Origin: JBBQVS01 sp964657325
Lineage (GTDB): Bacteria > Chloroflexota > Ktedonobacteria > Ktedonobacterales > Ktedonobacteraceae
NCBI GenBank assembly: GCA_964657325.1
Contig: CAZZVE010000004.1
Location: forward strand, 25,059 to 89,058
Direction: 5' to 3'
DNA length: 64,000 bases
Within the stretch, counting starts at the first letter, position 1. Each line of letters begins with the position of its first letter. Positions 35,794-43,986 of the stretch are shown piece by piece. A program made the position numbers and the translations under genes. Under the pieces are notes generated by a model. It was not told the DNA's origin, searched no databases, and saw only the letters and a program-made list of their open reading frames with translations.

Positions 35794-36203
35794 CTATACT
35801 CTCTTCTTTACAGCTTTACAAAGACAGCACACCGAGAAATATAGATGCTGTCTTTCTAGCAGCAATCATATCATATGCATAATAATAACCCGATTTTAGT
35901 ATACGAGAAGTAAGTGTCAAAAGAACAAGAAGAGACTAATAGAGTAAATAAAGAAGTTAACAATACAGTGGTACTGTGCCATCCCCAGCCAGATAATCTG
36001 CATTCATAACTTCTATATAGTGCTACGACAGTTAGGGGAAAACAGATTACTTTAGTTATTAGAATAGAAGAGATTAGGATAATAGGCAGAAGACGTATTA
36101 CTTATAGGATTGGCTGTTCGCCCAAAAGCCCTCTGTCAAGAGTGGGTTGTGGTATAACATAGAATAGACGGATGATACTCATCGACCAGAGCAAGGAAAC
36201 ATT
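35794..36203. other. AT-rich intergenic region, divergent larC / CoA-binding gene
   Basis: The 410 bases contain a 10-bp inverted repeat (35820-35829 with 35846-35855) in the leader of the larC-like gene. The remainder is AT-rich with no recognisable gene, RNA or strong promoter pair. Confidence 0.45.
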
Positions 36204-36686
36204 ATGACCACGAACATACCTGATATGCATGATCGGTTAAAACTGCTACAACAGTACAAGCATATTGCTATTGTTGGCGTCTCGGCCGACCCCTATCGAC
36301 CAAGCCACTTTGTAGCTATTTACATGCAAGCAGAAGGATACGATATTATCCCTATAAACCCGCGCTATGCAGGAAAAACATTGCTCGGTAAGCGTGTCTA
36401 TGCATCCTTAACCGAGGCAAAAAACGCGGGTGAGCAGATTGAGATCGTCGATGTATTCCGTAAGGCCCAAGAGACGCCACCTATTGCTGATGAGGCTATC
36501 GCTATTGGGGCAAAGGTGCTTTGGCTTCAACTCGGCGTACGCAATGACGAAACAGGCAAAAAAGCGCAAGATGCAGGGCTTGAATTCATTCAAGATAGAT
36601 GCGTAAAAATCGAACATGCACGATTTTTTGGTGGGCTACACACTGTTGGATTAAATACAGGAGTTATTCTGGCTCGCAAGCTATAG
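36204..36686 (+). CDS. CoA-binding domain protein (YccU-like)
   Basis: The 160-residue protein is a single Rossmann-fold CoA-binding domain: HIAIVGVSADPYRPSHFVA, YDIIPINPRYAGKTLLGKRVYASL, VDVFRKAQETPPIADEAIAIGAKVLWLQLGV, with a conserved end around EHARFFG. These small proteins are widespread, resemble the nucleotide-binding part of succinyl-CoA synthetase alpha, and have no firmly known role. GAGCAAGGAAAC precedes the ATG. It stands alone between larC and the molybdopterin hydroxylase gene. Confidence 0.87.
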   Translation: MTTNIPDMHDRLKLLQQYKHIAIVGVSADPYRPSHFVAIYMQAEGYDIIPINPRYAGKTLLGKRVYASLTEAKNAGEQIEIVDVFRKAQETPPIADEAIAIGAKVLWLQLGVRNDETGKKAQDAGLEFIQDRCVKIEHARFFGGLHTVGLNTGVILARKL

Positions 36687-36857
36687 TACTTTTTCCTTTT
36701 TACACCCTACTCGCTATTCTATCTCTATGGGGTCGCTAACCACATTGATTGGTGGTTCTATAGCTAGCTTCTTGCTGTACAGTATGACACACCACCTCTG
36801 TTTGTGCTACACTTTCTGAAACATGTTGTTCAACTTTCTACCGGAGTAATATTTTCC

Positions 36858-39197
36858 ATGACACAAACTTCTGACCCCACGACAACGCAACATAGGGCTG
36901 TGGGTAAGTCCACACGGCGTCAGGATGCGCTTGATAAGATAACTGGGCGCACACGCTACGCGGGTGATCTTCCAGTCGTTGGTCTTTTACATGCTCGACT
37001 CGTGCTTAGTCCTTATGCTCATGCTCGTATCCTCTCTATCGACACTGCCTCTGCTCTTGAAGTACCAGGCGTTGTAGCGGTGTATACTGCTCAGACGCTG
37101 AATATGGCTCATGCAAAGAGTACCTCTCGTTCACAAGCTCCGCTTGCACAAGAGGAAGTGTACTGGTGTGGACATCCCGTTGCCATTGTCCTTGCAGAGA
37201 CGGAAGCCGCTGCACAGGACGGTGTTGCGGCCGTTGATATCGACTACGAGCCTCTGCCAGTTATCATTGATCCTATCGCGGCCCTTTCCGTTGACGCGCC
37301 GCTTGCACGCTCGCGTTCCGAAAATGAAGTATCGGAAATCGCGGGTGGTGGAGCACACGCGGCAGTAGCGAGTGGAGAGGTTGAGGAGGAGCAGGAAGAG
37401 GAACTCTCGAAAAATGTCAGTGATAAGACTCATCTTAAGGCTGGCGATATCGAAGCAGGTTTACGAGAGGCCGATGTTATCGTTGAGCATACGTATAAGA
37501 CCAGTTCCGTACATCAGTCGTATATGGAACCACAGTCAATTACAGTTGTTCCTAGTCCTTCAGGACATCAGTTGACGGTGTGGCCCAGTGCGCAGGGAAT
37601 GTTTGGGGTACGTGAAGATATTTCTGAGGCACTAGACCTTCCAGATGCTCAGATTCGCGTAGAGTCGGTGCCGATAGGAGGAGCCTTCGGCGGAAAGTTC
37701 GGCTTGATTGAACCACTTGCCGCCGCTGCTGCCCATGCTATCCGTAAGCCAGTGCGTCTCGTCTACACAAGGCAAGAGGATTTGCTTGCAGGCAATCCCG
37801 CTCCGCAATCCGTAATTACGGTAAAGCTAGGCGCGAAAAAAGATGGCACATTGGTTGCTTTGCAAGCAAGAGCCATTTTTGATACGGGTGCCTATTCTGG
37901 AGCCTCGGCCGGTCTTGGTGCGTTCATCCTTGCAAGTACCTATCTTTGTCCTAATGTGGACATTCGCGCTTATGAGGTGCTGACTAACAAAGTCAGCGTT
38001 GGTGCGTATCGTGCTCCTAACGCACCCCAAGCTACCTTTGCTTTAGAGTCAACCGTTGCGGAACTCTGTCAAGCTCTTGCGGTCGATGCTATCGAGTTTC
38101 GTAAGAAAAACGCGCTAAAAGCTGGTGATCCCTCTATTGATCATCGCCGAGGTGGGTGGCCTCGTATCGGACTCCTCGAATGTCTTGACGCGGCTCAGAA
38201 GCATCCACTATGGGCCAACAAAGACGCACAAAAAGTGCCGCCAGAGAATCTTCAAGGGTGGAAGGTAGGAATTGGTCTCGCGGCTGGCGGATGGCCCGGT
38301 GGTACAGAGCCAACAGCGGCAGCCTGTCGTATGGAAAAAGATGGTACATTCACCGTCGTTGTTGGTAGTGTTGACCTCACAGGCTCCGATACATCGCTGG
38401 CCCTCATTGCAGCAGACGTACTGGGAACATCTTCAAATGATGTACGTGTTGGGCATGATAGTACTGATACGATGCCTTATAGTGGTGGTACGGGTGGCAG
38501 TAAGACAACGTATGCTATGGGAGCAGCCGTTCTAAATGCGGCTCGTGACACGCGTAAGCAAATTCTCGATATCGCAAGTGAGATGCTTGAAGCCTCACCC
38601 GAAGACCTGGAACTCGCCGATGGCAAAGTATCAGTGAAAGGTGCTCCCAGTAAGAGTGTCGAGCTGAAAAAGATTGCGGCTGCTTCAATGCGTTATGCAG
38701 GTCGTTTCGAGCCAATATATGGTCGTGGTCGTGCCGCGAACAAAGTAAGTTCGCCTATGTATGCTGTACATATTGCGAAGGTCGCGGTAGACCCAGAAAC
38801 GGGTGAGGTTCGTGTCCTTGCGTATGTCGCGGCGCAGGATGTTGGCTTTGCGATCAATCCGGCAGAGGTCGAGGGGCAAATTCATGGTGGCGTGACGCAG
38901 GGTATCGGCTGGGCACTCTTCGAGGGCCTTGTCCATGATGAGGAGGGACAGTTGCTTACCTCAACGCTCATGGACTATGCACTTCCTTTGAGCAAAGATG
39001 TTCCAACCATTACACCTCTGCTCGTTCAAGTACCTTCTGACCTTGGACCATTTGGAGCAAAGGGCGTTGGCGAACCTCCCGTGGTACCAGTGGGTGCCAC
39101 GATTGCAAACGCAATTTACGATGCGGTAGGCATTCGCGCAACTCAACTTCCCATCACTCCTGAGCGTTTGTTCTCAGCACTACACGAAAAGCATTAG
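36858..39197 (+). CDS. Xanthine dehydrogenase/aldehyde oxidase family molybdopterin-binding subunit
   Basis: The about 779-residue protein is the large, molybdenum-cofactor-binding subunit of a xanthine oxidase-family hydroxylase. Motifs: TRYAGDLPVVGLLHARLVLSP near the start, GGAFGGKFG (cofactor binding), VGAYRAPNAPQATFALES, and GAKGVGEPP containing the catalytic Glu. An acidic insert (EVEEEQEEELSKN) lies near residue 180. The family normally needs an FAD subunit and a 2Fe-2S subunit; neither gene is near. The ATG at 36858 fits the homologous start; the upstream GTG at 36804 would add 18 unlikely residues. The substrate (aldehyde, purine, nicotinate-like or CO) is not evident; the CO dehydrogenase-specific active-site loop is not recognisable. 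Confidence 0.87.
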   Translation: MTQTSDPTTTQHRAVGKSTRRQDALDKITGRTRYAGDLPVVGLLHARLVLSPYAHARILSIDTASALEVPGVVAVYTAQTLNMAHAKSTSRSQAPLAQEEVYWCGHPVAIVLAETEAAAQDGVAAVDIDYEPLPVIIDPIAALSVDAPLARSRSENEVSEIAGGGAHAAVASGEVEEEQEEELSKNVSDKTHLKAGDIEAGLREADVIVEHTYKTSSVHQSYMEPQSITVVPSPSGHQLTVWPSAQGMFGVREDISEALDLPDAQIRVESVPIGGAFGGKFGLIEPLAAAAAHAIRKPVRLVYTRQEDLLAGNPAPQSVITVKLGAKKDGTLVALQARAIFDTGAYSGASAGLGAFILASTYLCPNVDIRAYEVLTNKVSVGAYRAPNAPQATFALESTVAELCQALAVDAIEFRKKNALKAGDPSIDHRRGGWPRIGLLECLDAAQKHPLWANKDAQKVPPENLQGWKVGIGLAAGGWPGGTEPTAAACRMEKDGTFTVVVGSVDLTGSDTSLALIAADVLGTSSNDVRVGHDSTDTMPYSGGTGGSKTTYAMGAAVLNAARDTRKQILDIASEMLEASPEDLELADGKVSVKGAPSKSVELKKIAAASMRYAGRFEPIYGRGRAANKVSSPMYAVHIAKVAVDPETGEVRVLAYVAAQDVGFAINPAEVEGQIHGGVTQGIGWALFEGLVHDEEGQLLTSTLMDYALPLSKDVPTITPLLVQVPSDLGPFGAKGVGEPPVVPVGATIANAIYDAVGIRATQLPITPERLFSALHEKH

Positions 39198-39199
39198 AG

Positions 39200-39259
39200 G
39201 TACACAAAAGCAAGCGTGGGACAGGTANNNNNNNNNNCCCCACGCTTGCTTTTGTGTAC
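39200..39259. repeat. Perfect 21-bp inverted repeat with assembly gap in the loop
   Basis: Arms 39200-39220 and 39239-39259 are perfectly complementary; 10 N (39228-39237) fill most of the loop. It starts three bases after the molybdopterin gene stop and ends seven bases before the convergent methyltransferase stop. Confidence 0.88.
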
Positions 39260-39265
39260 TATACA

Positions 39266-40117
39266 CTATACCTTTTCGCCTAAGACAGAGAGATAAAAAA
39301 CCATACCGCGAAACGAACTTGAGCGCATTTCTTGTAAACCTTGTTCATATAGGGCTGAAAGCTCTTCTTGAGTAGACACACCCATCTTGAGTAGAAATGG
39401 CTGAATAAGTAAGTAACCTATCTGGTTAATTTCATATACTGCACTATGTGCATCCGAGTTCCAGGAAAAATTCGATGCGAAGGCTCTGCGTTGAATATTC
39501 TTATAGTTTGTCTCTTGCAGAAAGCTCTCCAACATTGGTGTTATACAGAGATGCCGTCCATCAGGTGAGAAACTTTGACCTGCGATTTGCAAGGCTTGTG
39601 TAAAGAAACCATTCATTTTTTCGCAGGCAGGAGCATTTGTAATAGGATACTCCCATTCCGTTAAACGAATAAATCCGCCAGGACGTGTAACACGCCAGCA
39701 CTCTTGTATCAGAGTAGGCCACGATGTTGGTGGCATAAACGAAAAAATGAAACGCGCGTTGACAAGATCAAATGATGCATCAGGAAAATCTAAACCACGG
39801 AGTACATTCATAAGGCTAAAAGTGGTGTTGGGCAGCTTTCTAACATTGGCGTAGTCAATCATCTTCTGACTGTTGTCTACGCCTGTAACGTGCATATGTG
39901 GGTTCGCATAGGCTAGATCGAGTGCCCATGCCGCAGGTCCGCATGCGATATCTAGCACGTCATGCATCTTAGAAAGGTCTGAGCGTTCTGGGAATACCCC
40001 ACCCGCTTCCTTTGTGAGAAATGCGTCTTGTCGTATGAGACGATTCATCTCCGCGGCACTCTCAGCATTAAGAACATAGGAACTTTCTTCTGATGAGCTA
40101 GAACTTGGTGTTCGCAT
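39266..40117 (-). CDS. Class I SAM-dependent methyltransferase
   Basis: The about 283-residue protein has a Methyltransf_11/25-type Rossmann core: VLDIACGPAAWALDLA (motif I), VTGVDNSQKMIDYA, FSLMNVLRGLDFPDASFDLVNARFIF and ECWRVTRPGGFIRLTEWE. The C-terminal third is helical and likely shapes the substrate pocket. Substrate unknown. The ATG at 40117 is chosen because AAAGGAA lies eight bases upstream; the open frame continues to 40387 but that part overlaps the divergent sulfurtransferase promoter and looks non-coding. Confidence 0.85.
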   Translation of the reverse strand: MRTPSSSSSEESSYVLNAESAAEMNRLIRQDAFLTKEAGGVFPERSDLSKMHDVLDIACGPAAWALDLAYANPHMHVTGVDNSQKMIDYANVRKLPNTTFSLMNVLRGLDFPDASFDLVNARFIFSFMPPTSWPTLIQECWRVTRPGGFIRLTEWEYPITNAPACEKMNGFFTQALQIAGQSFSPDGRHLCITPMLESFLQETNYKNIQRRAFASNFSWNSDAHSAVYEINQIGYLLIQPFLLKMGVSTQEELSALYEQGLQEMRSSSFRGMVFYLSVLGEKV

Positions 40118-40270
40118 AAAAAAATTTCCTTTCTGTTTGCTCTTCTGTAGAGTATTCGCAGAGATGAAAAATTGCAAGCTATCCTGATTTAAAACAATCT
40201 TCTTTGGAATAATTACAAGCGTATATATGTTAGTACCTATGTATACCTTAGTGCAAGGTCTCTCCTTTAT

Positions 40271-40299
40271 TTTACACAAAAATCTAAGCTCTATATTGT
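40271..40299 (+). promoter_or_regulatory. Putative promoter of the cysteine (moeB-cysO-cysM-mec) operon
   Basis: TTTACA (40271-40276) and TATTGT (40294-40299) are spaced 17 bases apart, with five and four consensus matches. The likely start of transcription is about 20 bases before the ATG at 40326. Confidence 0.45.
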
Positions 40300-40325
40300 T
40301 CGTACGTGAAAGGGAATATGACCTC

Positions 40326-41507
40326 ATGGGTGATGCATCACGTGAGATTTTGAAACGAGCGCGGCAACAGGTGCCAGAGTGGACCACTACTCAGGTGAAT
40401 GATGCGCTCAATCATCAACAAGACACAACCGATCAGGATGTGGTGGTGGTTGATGTGCGCGAAAAGAACGAGTGGGATCAGGGATACGTTCCTGGTGCTA
40501 TTCATGTGCCGCGTGGCTTTCTTGAATTACAGATAGAAGAAGCTGTGCCTGACAAATCAAAAAAAGTGGTACTCTATTGTGCTGGTGGTGTACGTTCGCT
40601 TATGGCGGGTAGCACACTTCAGCAAATGGGTTATGAAGATGTCGTCTCGATGGCGGGTGGCTTTGGACAGTGGAAGGGGAGTGGTTTCAAATTTGTGCAA
40701 CCACGTACTCTTGATGACGCACAGGCCAAACGTTACAGCCGACACACACTTATTCCTGAAGTTGGCGAGCAGGGACAACTTAAACTGCTCGACTCAAAAG
40801 TGTTACTCATTGGTGCAGGTGGCCTTGGCTCCCCTTCTGCATACTATCTTGCAGCAGCAGGGGTGGGCACACTCGGTATCATTGACGCCGATGTGGTAGA
40901 TGAAAGCAATCTGCAACGCCAGATTTTGCATAACACAAGCCGTGTTGGTCAATACAAGGCCGAGTCCGCCCGCGAGACGCTTGAGGCACTGAACCCAGAC
41001 GTGAAAGTTACAACATACATTGAGCGTTTAGACGAGACAAATGTGGGACGCATCATCGCTGACTACGATCTTATCATTGACGGTACCGATAATTTCCCTA
41101 CACGCTACCTCTTGAACGACGCTGCATTGCTGGCAAATAAGCCTGTGATACACGGTAGTGTTTTCCGTTTTGAGGGGCAATTGACCGTCTTCAAGCCGTA
41201 CGAAGGGCCATGCTATCGCTGTCTGTATCCAGAGCCACCACCACCAGAACTGGCTCCAAGCTGTGCTGAAGCTGGTGTGTTAGGCGTTCTTCCTGGCATT
41301 ATTGGTCTTTTGCAAGCTACCGAAGCGATCAAACTGCTTCTTAATATCGGTGAGCCACTGGTAGGCCGCATGTTGACCTATGATGCGTTGGCGGGTGAGT
41401 TCAATGAACTACGTCTCTTCCGAGACCCAGAATGTGCCGCCTGTGGTGAGCATGGGCATCCAGAAAACTTGCCCTATTATGCTGACGTGTGCGCTGTACC
41501 CGCATAA
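40326..41507 (+). CDS. Rhodanese-MoeB/ThiF fusion (sulfur-carrier adenylyl/sulfurtransferase)
   Basis: The 393-residue enzyme activates the C-terminus of a small sulfur-carrier protein by adenylation and then loads sulfur. An N-terminal rhodanese domain (residues about 15-120) has the persulfide Cys in LYCAGGVRS (C85). The E1-like domain follows: GAGGLGSP nucleotide site, DESNLQRQILH, TDNFPTRYLLND, and two zinc CxxC pairs (CYRC and CAAC). Well-known relatives such as MoeZ and MOCS3 carry the rhodanese at the C-terminus, so domain order is reversed here. The following genes (CysO-like, CysM, JAMM protease) show that its partner is the CysO pathway for cysteine; roles in molybdopterin or thiamine synthesis are also possible. 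Confidence 0.9.
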   Translation: MGDASREILKRARQQVPEWTTTQVNDALNHQQDTTDQDVVVVDVREKNEWDQGYVPGAIHVPRGFLELQIEEAVPDKSKKVVLYCAGGVRSLMAGSTLQQMGYEDVVSMAGGFGQWKGSGFKFVQPRTLDDAQAKRYSRHTLIPEVGEQGQLKLLDSKVLLIGAGGLGSPSAYYLAAAGVGTLGIIDADVVDESNLQRQILHNTSRVGQYKAESARETLEALNPDVKVTTYIERLDETNVGRIIADYDLIIDGTDNFPTRYLLNDAALLANKPVIHGSVFRFEGQLTVFKPYEGPCYRCLYPEPPPPELAPSCAEAGVLGVLPGIIGLLQATEAIKLLLNIGEPLVGRMLTYDALAGEFNELRLFRDPECAACGEHGHPENLPYYADVCAVPA

Positions 41508-41525
41508 CCCTTACGTGTTCACCAG

Positions 41526-41546
41526 GGCGTCTATAGTGAAGACGCC
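41526..41546 (+). repeat. Small hairpin after the rhodanese-MoeB gene
   Basis: GGCGTCT (41526-41532) pairs with AGACGCC (41540-41546) around a seven-base loop, 19 bases after the stop. It is followed by TTTG only, so termination would be weak and the operon may continue. Confidence 0.45.
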
Positions 41547-41580
41547 TTTGTGAAAAGCGTAGCGAGAGGCAAGAAAGGGA

Positions 41581-41610
41581 ACCAGGGCATCCCCTTGCGG
41601 ATGCCCTGGT
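41581..41610. repeat. Perfect 12-bp hairpin, short CCCCTTGCGG-family copy
   Basis: Arms 41581-41592 and 41599-41610 are perfect with a six-base loop CCTTGC. The sequence CCCCTTGCGGATGCCCTGG is a shortened version of the repeats at 624-706 and 17098-17194. It lies between the rhodanese-MoeB and CysO-like genes. Confidence 0.75.
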
Positions 41611-41650
41611 AACGAACAAAGATTGAACATACTCATAAGGAGAGAAGGAC

Positions 41651-41923
41651 ATGGCAAACGTTCGCTTAGCCCCAATACTTCGTTCATCAGTGGGAGGCTC
41701 CAAGCAAGTAAGTGCAGAGGGAAGTACGCTTAGCGAAGTGCTCTCTAACCTTTATCAAAGCTATCCTGCTTTGAAAGAGCAAATTCAGCCATCTGAAGAA
41801 CTGAGCAAGTTTGTAAATATCTATATTAACGATCAGGATGTGCGCTTCCTCAAAAAGTTAGAGACGCCTGTGGGCCCAAGCGATACAATCACGTTGCTTC
41901 CTGCTATGGCGGGTGGACGGTAA
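41651..41923 (+). CDS. CysO/MoaD-like ubiquitin-fold sulfur-carrier protein
   Basis: The 90-residue protein has the beta-grasp fold pattern of MoaD/ThiS/CysO carriers, ending SDTITLLPAMAGGR. The Gly-Gly is the site that becomes a thiocarboxylate; CysM then transfers the sulfur to an activated serine. Here one Arg follows the Gly-Gly, so the carrier must be trimmed before activation, plausibly by the JAMM protease encoded two genes downstream. By contrast CysO of mycobacteria ends with Gly-Gly as I recall. AGGAGAGAAGG precedes the start. The gene lies in the same direction between rhodanese-MoeB and cysM. Confidence 0.88.
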   Translation: MANVRLAPILRSSVGGSKQVSAEGSTLSEVLSNLYQSYPALKEQIQPSEELSKFVNIYINDQDVRFLKKLETPVGPSDTITLLPAMAGGR

Positions 41924-41981
41924 TACAAAGGCTCTTCACTATAAAAGCATGTAGCGGAGAAAAACTAGCGGGAGAAAAAGT

Positions 41982-42917
41982 ATGCGCTACGGAAGTATAT
42001 TGGAGACAATTGGCAATACTCCACTCGTGGAATTAAAAAGCTTTAGCCCTCGTGTAGGCGTAGAGATTTATGCGAAACTGGAGGGTGCTAATCCTACTGG
42101 AAGTATTAAAGACCGTATTGCTAAGCAGATGATTGAAGATGCAGAAGCGCATGGGCGTATCAAATCCGATTCTATTCTGATCGAACCGACAAGTGGCAAC
42201 ACTGGTATCGCTCTTGCTATGATTTGTCGTGTCAAGGGCTATCCATTTGTCGCGGTAATGCCTGATAACGTCACGCAAGAACGCCGCAAAATGCTTGAGC
42301 TCTATGGTGCAAGAATTATCTTTTCCGAGGGTACAGAAGGCAGTAATGGTGCGGTAAGAATAGCGAAAGAATTGGCGCAGCAAGACGACCGTTACGTTAT
42401 GCTTTATCAGTATGGCAACACAGCTAATCCTGGCGCGCACTATGAGCATACCGCAGTTGAAATTATTCATGACTTACCAGACCTGGATGTCTTTGTCGCT
42501 GGTCTGGGTACTGGCGGTACTCTCACAGGCAATGCTCGTCGTCTGAAAGAATACAACTCAGCAATCAGAATAATTGCAGCTGAACCAATGCAAGGGGAAG
42601 GTGTACAAGGTCTACGCAGTTTAGAGGATGGTTTTGTGCCGCCTGTACTTGACCAATCACTGCTTGATGGTAAGATACTTGTATCGGGCATGGATGCAAT
42701 CCGGCGCACACGTCAGCTTAAAGACCAGGAAGGCATTTTTGCGGGTCCATCATGCGGTGCTTCGTTACATGCTGCTCTACGTATTGCAGCAACAATGGAG
42801 CGTGGTAAAATTGTGACTATTCTCGCTGACGGAGGCTGGAAATATCTAAGCGAGGACTTATGGACGCGCGAACTGGATGAACTTGAAGATGATTTAGAGG
42901 CGAAAATATTATGGTAG
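41982..42917 (+). CDS. cysM: Cysteine synthase, CysM type using thiocarboxylated carrier
   Basis: This 311-residue PLP enzyme of fold type II replaces the phosphate or acetate of an activated serine with sulfur. PLP motifs: NPTGSIKDR (Lys Schiff base), SGNTGIALA, GTGGTLTG and GPSCGASLHA. The segment GLRSLEDGFVP carries an Arg at the position that in Mycobacterium CysM (R220) favours O-phosphoserine, and the C-terminal tail ending in LEAKILW also resembles that enzyme. The carrier gene upstream and a JAMM gene overlapping downstream by seven bases (ATGGTAG) complete the CysO pathway. This route is resistant to oxidants compared with the CysK route. Confidence 0.93.
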   Translation: MRYGSILETIGNTPLVELKSFSPRVGVEIYAKLEGANPTGSIKDRIAKQMIEDAEAHGRIKSDSILIEPTSGNTGIALAMICRVKGYPFVAVMPDNVTQERRKMLELYGARIIFSEGTEGSNGAVRIAKELAQQDDRYVMLYQYGNTANPGAHYEHTAVEIIHDLPDLDVFVAGLGTGGTLTGNARRLKEYNSAIRIIAAEPMQGEGVQGLRSLEDGFVPPVLDQSLLDGKILVSGMDAIRRTRQLKDQEGIFAGPSCGASLHAALRIAATMERGKIVTILADGGWKYLSEDLWTRELDELEDDLEAKILW

Positions 42918-43351
42918 ACTCATCATCCCCATCAGAACCTTTTGTCGTACACATTCCAGCGGCACTTTACGCTGAGATGACCGCACATATCGTGGCAAGC
43001 TATCCCAATGAAGGCTGTGGAGCTGTCGGTAGTGTAGCAGGGCGTGTTGTTAAAAACTATCCAACCGCGAACGCCGCTGAGTTTCCCGACGATTTTTCAA
43101 TCATCGCTGAGGCCGACCTTGTAGACATCTATAACGATATCGACAATTATGATGGCGAAATGATCTATTACCACTCTCATCCCAAAAGCGAAGCATATCC
43201 TTCCGAGCGTGATAAAGAGTGGGCTAAGCGTAGTGGCTACCTCTACATTATCTATTCTCATCGTCATTATCCCGATCCCCCCTATGTTCGCATCTTTAAT
43301 ATTGATCCCAATGGCAACGTCACTGAGGGCAAAGTACAGATAGACGGATAA
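42911..43351 (+). CDS. JAMM/MPN metalloprotease (Mec-type)
   Basis: The 146-residue protein is a zinc isopeptidase of the Mov34/MPN family. The JAMM motif is complete: Glu in NEGCGAVGS, then HSHPKSEAYPSERD (HxH, seven residues, SxxD). In the mycobacterial pathway Mec+ releases cysteine from the CysO-cysteine adduct. Here it could also remove the Arg that follows the Gly-Gly of the carrier. It overlaps cysM by seven bases. The stop codon lies within a 32-bp hairpin. Confidence 0.92.
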   Translation: MVDSSSPSEPFVVHIPAALYAEMTAHIVASYPNEGCGAVGSVAGRVVKNYPTANAAEFPDDFSIIAEADLVDIYNDIDNYDGEMIYYHSHPKSEAYPSERDKEWAKRSGYLYIIYSHRHYPDPPYVRIFNIDPNGNVTEGKVQIDG

Positions 43352-43414
43352 GAGAGCAAGCAAATGTCCTCTTCTCGCCTCTGCGAGAAGAGGACATTTG
43401 CTTGCTCTCTTATC
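43347..43414. repeat. Perfect 32-bp inverted repeat at the end of the cysteine operon
   Basis: Arms 43347-43378 and 43383-43414 are perfectly complementary around the loop CTCT. The left arm includes the last codons and stop of the JAMM gene. The right arm ends two bases before the -35 element of the MarR operon, so the hairpin separates two same-direction operons. Confidence 0.92.
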
Positions 43415-43415
43415 C

Positions 43416-43445
43416 TTTACATGTCTCAAATAGTGTGCGTATAAT
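43416..43445 (+). promoter_or_regulatory. Promoter of the MarR-DrrAB-MFS operon
   Basis: TTTACA (43416-43421) and a perfect TATAAT (43440-43445) are spaced by 18 bases, about 40 bases before the MarR start. The region after -10 is AT-rich and could hold the MarR operator, but I see no clear palindrome. Confidence 0.65.
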
Positions 43446-43482
43446 ATAGTTAGAGTGTTAAAGTGATAGAGAAGGGAGAGGT

Positions 43483-43986
43483 ATGGTACAGGATAGTCCA
43501 ATACAACAACACATAGATGTTGCACAATCTTTGCTTGATATAACACCAAAGCTGATGCGACGGTTGAACGCAGATGTTCCTTTGGCGAGTGTGGAGAATG
43601 GTACGTCCGAGAGTAGCAGTGATTTACAAGCCCTTTCCGAGTTACGTGCAACACCAGGACAGTTAACGCTTTTGCGCATTCTTGTTGAGCGTAAGCAATG
43701 TTCAATGCAGGAACTTGCCGACTCCCTTGTGGTAACGCCTTCGACAGTAACCGCAATGGTCAAGCGTCTTTTGGCGAGTGGTTACATCGAACGTAGTCGT
43801 GATGATGTAGATTGGCGCACAGTGTGGGTGAAGCCAACACTACATGGACAGCAAGTTGTAACAACCTATGATAATGCACGGCTTGCCGCACTTCATTCTC
43901 GTCTTACACAATTGAATGAGAGCGAGCGCGAGCGTATTGCTTCCGCCTTGCCCGCACTTCGTCATCTTATTGAGGTTTACCCATGA
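43483..43986 (+). CDS. MarR family transcriptional regulator
   Basis: The 167-residue protein has the winged helix of the MarR family: QLTLLRILVERKQCSMQELADSL, recognition helix TPSTVTAMVKRL, wing GYIERSRDDVDWRTVWV. It is first in an operon with an ABC exporter and an MFS pump, overlapping the ABC ATPase gene by four bases (ATGA). The likely role is repression of this efflux operon, relieved by a drug or metabolite. Confidence 0.92.
   Translation: MVQDSPIQQHIDVAQSLLDITPKLMRRLNADVPLASVENGTSESSSDLQALSELRATPGQLTLLRILVERKQCSMQELADSLVVTPSTVTAMVKRLLASGYIERSRDDVDWRTVWVKPTLHGQQVVTTYDNARLAALHSRLTQLNESERERIASALPALRHLIEVYP

Noticed and set aside
40118..40387. Ninety-residue N-terminal extension of the methyltransferase
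   Set aside because: It overlaps the divergent promoter, has no domain, and a well-placed ribosome site exists for the ATG at 40117.
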